A DNA stretch of 8,538 bases from Pseudomonas fluorescens (lineage in GTDB: Bacteria > Pseudomonadota > Alphaproteobacteria > UBA2136 > UBA6156). Shown one piece after another: positions 6,460 to 8,538 of the stretch. The notes below the pieces were generated by a model. That model ran no database searches, was not told the origin of the DNA, and worked only from the letters and a program-made list of their open reading frames with translations. The position numbers and the translations under genes were made by a program. Numbering within the stretch: position 1 is the first letter of the stretch; every line of letters begins with the position of its first letter. Location of the stretch: the NCBI GenBank assembly GCA_003241595.1, contig QFOU01000058.1, forward strand, positions 1 to 8,538, written 5' to 3'.

Positions 6460-6488
6460 ATTGTAAGATATACGATGGGCGGTGACAG
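6460..6488 (-). promoter_or_regulatory. Candidate sigma-70-type promoter for repeat-protein operon
   Basis: On the minus strand CTGTCA (6483-6488, four of six matches to TTGACA) and TACAAT (6460-6465, five of six to TATAAT) are 17 bases apart, just downstream of the cydX terminators. The match is moderate and nothing else confirms it. Confidence 0.35.
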
Positions 6489-6522
6489 CGAAACGTGAGC
6501 GGCGGGGTTTGAATACAGGCGT

Positions 6523-6546
6523 AAAAAACCGCTCGAAGTGAGCGGT
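6523..6546 (-). terminator. Rho-independent terminator, second of tandem pair
   Basis: A perfect 7-bp stem (ACCGCTC/GAGCGGT) with a 5-base loop, followed on the minus strand by six T. It lies downstream of cydX and points in the direction of the operon. Confidence 0.85.
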
Positions 6547-6547
6547 G

Positions 6548-6575
6548 AAAAATGTCAGGTGGGCGAGACCTGACA
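6548..6575 (-). terminator. Rho-independent terminator, first of tandem pair
   Basis: A perfect 8-bp stem (TGTCAGGT/ACCTGACA) with a 7-base loop, followed on the minus strand by five T. It lies 15 bases after the cydX stop. Together with the next hairpin it should isolate the oxidase operon from the repeat-protein operon. Confidence 0.85.
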
Positions 6576-6590
6576 GGTGGGTTTGTATGA

Positions 6591-6707
6591 TTATTCCTTA
6601 CCGGTTTTACGTGACTGGCGATCGAGGTGGGCATCGAGCCACATCGCGTTGAGTATGCCGAAGAAGATGGCCATGGGGAGGCCGAGAATCCATGCAAAGT
6701 ACCACAT
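6591..6707 (-). CDS. cydX: Cytochrome bd oxidase small subunit CydX
   Basis: A 38-residue single-span membrane peptide beginning MWYFAWILGLPMAIFFGILN, followed by AMWLDAH. This fits the CydX/YbgT family signature (MWYFAWILG, FGI.NA.W). CydX binds CydA-CydB in the inner membrane and is known in E. coli to stabilise the oxidase and its haems. AAAGGA lies eight bases before the ATG. The gene starts 30 bases after the cydB stop and is followed directly by two terminators, so it is the last gene of the operon. The charged C-terminal tail (DRQSRKTGKE) is expected in the cytoplasm or at the membrane surface. Confidence 0.93.
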   Translation of the reverse strand: MWYFAWILGLPMAIFFGILNAMWLDAHLDRQSRKTGKE

Positions 6708-6715
6708 TGGAATTA

Positions 6716-6721
6716 TCCTTT
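6716..6721 (-). promoter_or_regulatory. Ribosome-binding site of cydX
   Basis: AAAGGA on the minus strand lies eight bases upstream of ATG 6707. It supports real translation of this very short gene. Confidence 0.75.
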
Positions 6722-6737
6722 CTGATTGTGATGGCGG

Positions 6738-7904
6738 TTAGTAGAAGAAGCCCTGGCCTTTGTTGTGCTCGATATCCTCGGTGCGGATGATGTCGCGCAT
6801 CTTGTGGAAGGCCCACGAGGTGTAGGCGAGGATGAGGGGAACGAAAAGCACCGCAGCCATGGTCATCCACCAGAGGGTGAGGTGGCTGGAAGTGCTATCC
6901 CACACGGTAAAGCTATGGTTGGGGTTATAGCTGCTGGTGAGCAGGAACGGGAACAGCGCGACACCGGCGGTGGCGACGTTACTGGCCACCATGGTGCCGC
7001 TGGCGGCAAAGGCCCATGCGTAGCGTTGGGTGCGGAGGAGAACGGCACAGGTGACGGCACCCAACACACCGGTGAGGGGGACGAGGTAGAGGATGGGGTA
7101 GTTGTGGAAATTACGCAGCCAGACGCCGGATTCCATGACCACGGTTTTGATCGTGGGGTTGGAGGGGCCGTCGGTGACGATCGGGCTGGTGATGGTAAAG
7201 CCGGTGAGGTGGCTGACCCAGACACCGCCGAGGGTGAAGAGGACAATCCAGAGGCCCAAGCCGGTGTAAGCGAATGTGAGGGCGCGCTTATGGACCGGGC
7301 CGTTGAGTTTGGCGGTGAGGAAGACTGCACCGTGGGTGGCCATCATGAGCACGCTGATGATACCGGTGAGCAGGGCGAAGGGTTTCAGGAGATGGAAGAA
7401 GCCGCCGAAGTAGCTATCGACATAGTGCGGAAGGTGCATGTCATCGAGGTAGAACGGTACGCCCAAGAACAGGTTGCCGAAGGCCACCCCGAAGACCAGC
7501 GGAGGAATAAGGCCGCTGGCGAAGAGGGTATAGTCGAATGCCTTGCGGGCGCGGGGAGTTACGAACTTCTGGCGGAACTCCATGGAGACCGGACGCAGGA
7601 TAAGGGCCAAGAGCGTGAGCAGCATGGCGATGTAGAAACCGCTGAACGAGGTGGCATAGATGGCGGGGAAGGCGGCGAAGATCGCGCCGCCGCCCAAGAT
7701 CAGCCAGACCTGATTCCCATCCCAGAAGGGGGCCATGGTGTTGATGATCTGGCGGTTCTCGACATCCTTTTTACCGAGGAAGGGATTGAGGAAGGCGACG
7801 CCCATATCGAAGCCATCCATGATGGCGAAGCCGATGAGGAGGATGCCGAGTAGGGCCCACCAGAGGAGGCGGAGGGTTTCGTAGTCGAGGGGCATGGGGA
7901 TCAT
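6738..7904 (-). CDS. cydB: Cytochrome bd ubiquinol oxidase subunit II
   Basis: 388 residues, close to E. coli CydB (379). CydB pairs with CydA in the inner membrane; the complex oxidises quinol, reduces O2 to water with high affinity and contributes to proton motive force without pumping. The N-terminus shows family hallmarks: DYETLRLLWWALLGILLIGF, MDGFDMGV, then APFWDGNQVWLILGGGAIFAA. Further matches are PPLVFGVAFGNL, VPF and GVALFPF, then WDSTSSHLTLWWMT, with the tail DIEHNKGQGFFY. Several hydrophobic segments are present, as expected for a multi-span subunit. AAGGA lies eight bases before ATG 7904, favouring this start over Met4, although E. coli CydB begins nearer Met4. The gene sits 24 bases after the cydA stop. 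No interruption is seen. Confidence 0.97.
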   Translation of the reverse strand: MIPMPLDYETLRLLWWALLGILLIGFAIMDGFDMGVAFLNPFLGKKDVENRQIINTMAPFWDGNQVWLILGGGAIFAAFPAIYATSFSGFYIAMLLTLLALILRPVSMEFRQKFVTPRARKAFDYTLFASGLIPPLVFGVAFGNLFLGVPFYLDDMHLPHYVDSYFGGFFHLLKPFALLTGIISVLMMATHGAVFLTAKLNGPVHKRALTFAYTGLGLWIVLFTLGGVWVSHLTGFTITSPIVTDGPSNPTIKTVVMESGVWLRNFHNYPILYLVPLTGVLGAVTCAVLLRTQRYAWAFAASGTMVASNVATAGVALFPFLLTSSYNPNHSFTVWDSTSSHLTLWWMTMAAVLFVPLILAYTSWAFHKMRDIIRTEDIEHNKGQGFFY

Positions 7905-7912
7905 GGTGTTAT

Positions 7913-7917
7913 TCCTT
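7913..7917 (-). promoter_or_regulatory. Ribosome-binding site of cydB
   Basis: AAGGA on the minus strand lies eight bases upstream of ATG 7904 and decides between Met1 and Met4 as the start. Confidence 0.7.
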
Positions 7918-7928
7918 ATTTGAAGCGA

Positions 7929-8538
7929 TTAGTGGACGGCTTGCGGGCCTAGTTTGGCGTATTTCAGCATCAGCTTGACGTCGATGACGAGTAGCGTGGT
8001 GTAGAAGAGGACGAAGGCCATGAGGCTGGTGAAGACCAAGGCGGCGGAGGTTGCCGAGGCGGCCATGCCGGTGGGCAGGACGTCTTGGATGGCCCACGGT
8101 TGGCGGCCGTATTCGGCGACGATCCAGCCGAGTTCGATAGCCAGCCACGGGAGTGGCAGGCTGAGGAGGGCGGCGCGTTGGACCCAGTTGGGCTCGAACT
8201 TACGTGTGCTGCTGTACCAGAAGGCTGCACCGAAGAGCAGGATGAACCACATGCCGCAGGCAACCATGATACGGAAGCTCCAGAACAAAGGTGCGACGTG
8301 GGGCACCAGTTTGTGAGTGACCTCGGCAATCTGTTCCGGTGTGGCGGTGAGGGGATTTACACCCTTGGCCTTGAGCAGCAGGCCGTAGCCGAGATCTTTA
8401 CTGTGTTGCTCCAACATGGCGCGGGCTTCGGTATCGGTAGGGTGTTCACGCACCTTCATAAGTGCGGCGTAGGCGATGCGTCCATTTTCAATGCGGCCTT
8501 CGGATTGCTTAAGGATGTCGTGGATGCCCGGCATTTCC
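7929..8538 (-). CDS. cydA: Cytochrome bd ubiquinol oxidase subunit I, C-terminal part (5' end beyond window)
   Basis: About 202 residues of the C-terminal part of CydA, the subunit that carries the haems and the quinol site. The frame is open at the window edge (the codon before Met at 8534 is GAA), so that Met is internal, not the start. The segment LFWSFRIMVACG corresponds to the helix with the haem b558 ligand Met (Met393 in E. coli). The WIVAEYGRQPWAIQDVLPT stretch is nearly the same as in E. coli CydA. The end, FLVxxxxLMxKxAxLGP-like in the family, appears here as KLMLKYAKLGPQAVH. The Q-loop that separates long- and short-loop types lies outside the window. It heads the visible cydA-cydB-cydX operon; promoter and any Fnr/ArcA-like control lie outside. 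Confidence 0.97.
   Translation of the reverse strand, partial: EMPGIHDILKQSEGRIENGRIAYAALMKVREHPTDTEARAMLEQHSKDLGYGLLLKAKGVNPLTATPEQIAEVTHKLVPHVAPLFWSFRIMVACGMWFILLFGAAFWYSSTRKFEPNWVQRAALLSLPLPWLAIELGWIVAEYGRQPWAIQDVLPTGMAASATSAALVFTSLMAFVLFYTTLLVIDVKLMLKYAKLGPQAVH

Larger units (their letters stand above)
6230..6522 (-). other. Leader/intergenic region between cydX terminators and repeat-protein gene
   Basis: No convincing gene is seen on either strand across these 293 bases. The stretch holds a candidate promoter at its upstream end (6460-6488), a pair of 10-base direct repeats (6365-6374, 6390-6399), and the ribosome-binding site at the gene-proximal end. The coding-side strand is A/C-rich. 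If the candidate promoter is used, the untranslated leader is over 200 bases long. Confidence 0.6.

Noticed and set aside
6765..7853. 362-codon open frame on the plus strand
   Set aside because: It lies wholly antisense to cydB, which has unmistakable family motifs. Its Glu/Gly/Asp-rich sequence is what antisense of hydrophobic membrane codons gives.
8020..8316. 98-codon open frame on the plus strand
   Set aside because: It is antisense to the conserved C-terminal part of cydA.

Overview
The window reads as chromosomal DNA of a Gram-negative bacterium. All supported genes lie on the minus strand, so transcription runs from high to low coordinates. A proteobacterial-type cytochrome bd operon with a CydX peptide, an HlyD-type (type I secretion adaptor) sequence and a response regulator carrying its own ATPase domain suggest Pseudomonadota, probably Alphaproteobacteria. 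That placement is an inference from gene types and fairly GC-rich codon use; no rRNA or tRNA is present to confirm it.

Right part (about 6520-8538): the 3' end of cydA, then cydB and the 38-residue cydX. These encode the cytochrome bd quinol oxidase, a high-affinity terminal oxidase of the inner membrane. Two consecutive hairpin-plus-T-run terminators close the operon.

Middle (3324-6520): a leader of roughly 290 bases, then a coding region for a large, repetitive, strongly acidic protein with no Sec signal peptide and almost no Cys, Lys or Arg. It has an Ala/Ser/Thr-rich head, a Gly-Pro linker, a block of 40/80-residue repeats and a second, helical-looking block that also has a 40-residue period. 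The frame is broken by what looks like one missing base near 4864; adding one G on the coding strand restores a frame of about 968 codons. The last 55-65 residues do not belong to the repeat protein. They match the C-terminal end of HlyD-family adaptors, as if a deletion, or an assembly join, fused a secreted-protein gene to the tail of its own secretion gene.

Left part (1-3294): three tightly packed genes that follow the fusion with only 29 bases between. They encode (i) a response regulator with a receiver domain followed by a HATPase domain, (ii) a membrane-anchored NMT1/TauA-like solute-binding protein with no permease or ATPase gene beside it, and (iii) a membrane histidine kinase with two membrane segments, HAMP, HisKA and HATPase, cut by the window edge. 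The gene ends overlap (ATGGTAA and TAATG), indicating translational coupling. The likely reading is a sensory module in which a tethered binding protein passes ligand information to the kinase, co-transcribed with a cell-surface or secreted repeat protein and what remains of its type I secretion genes.
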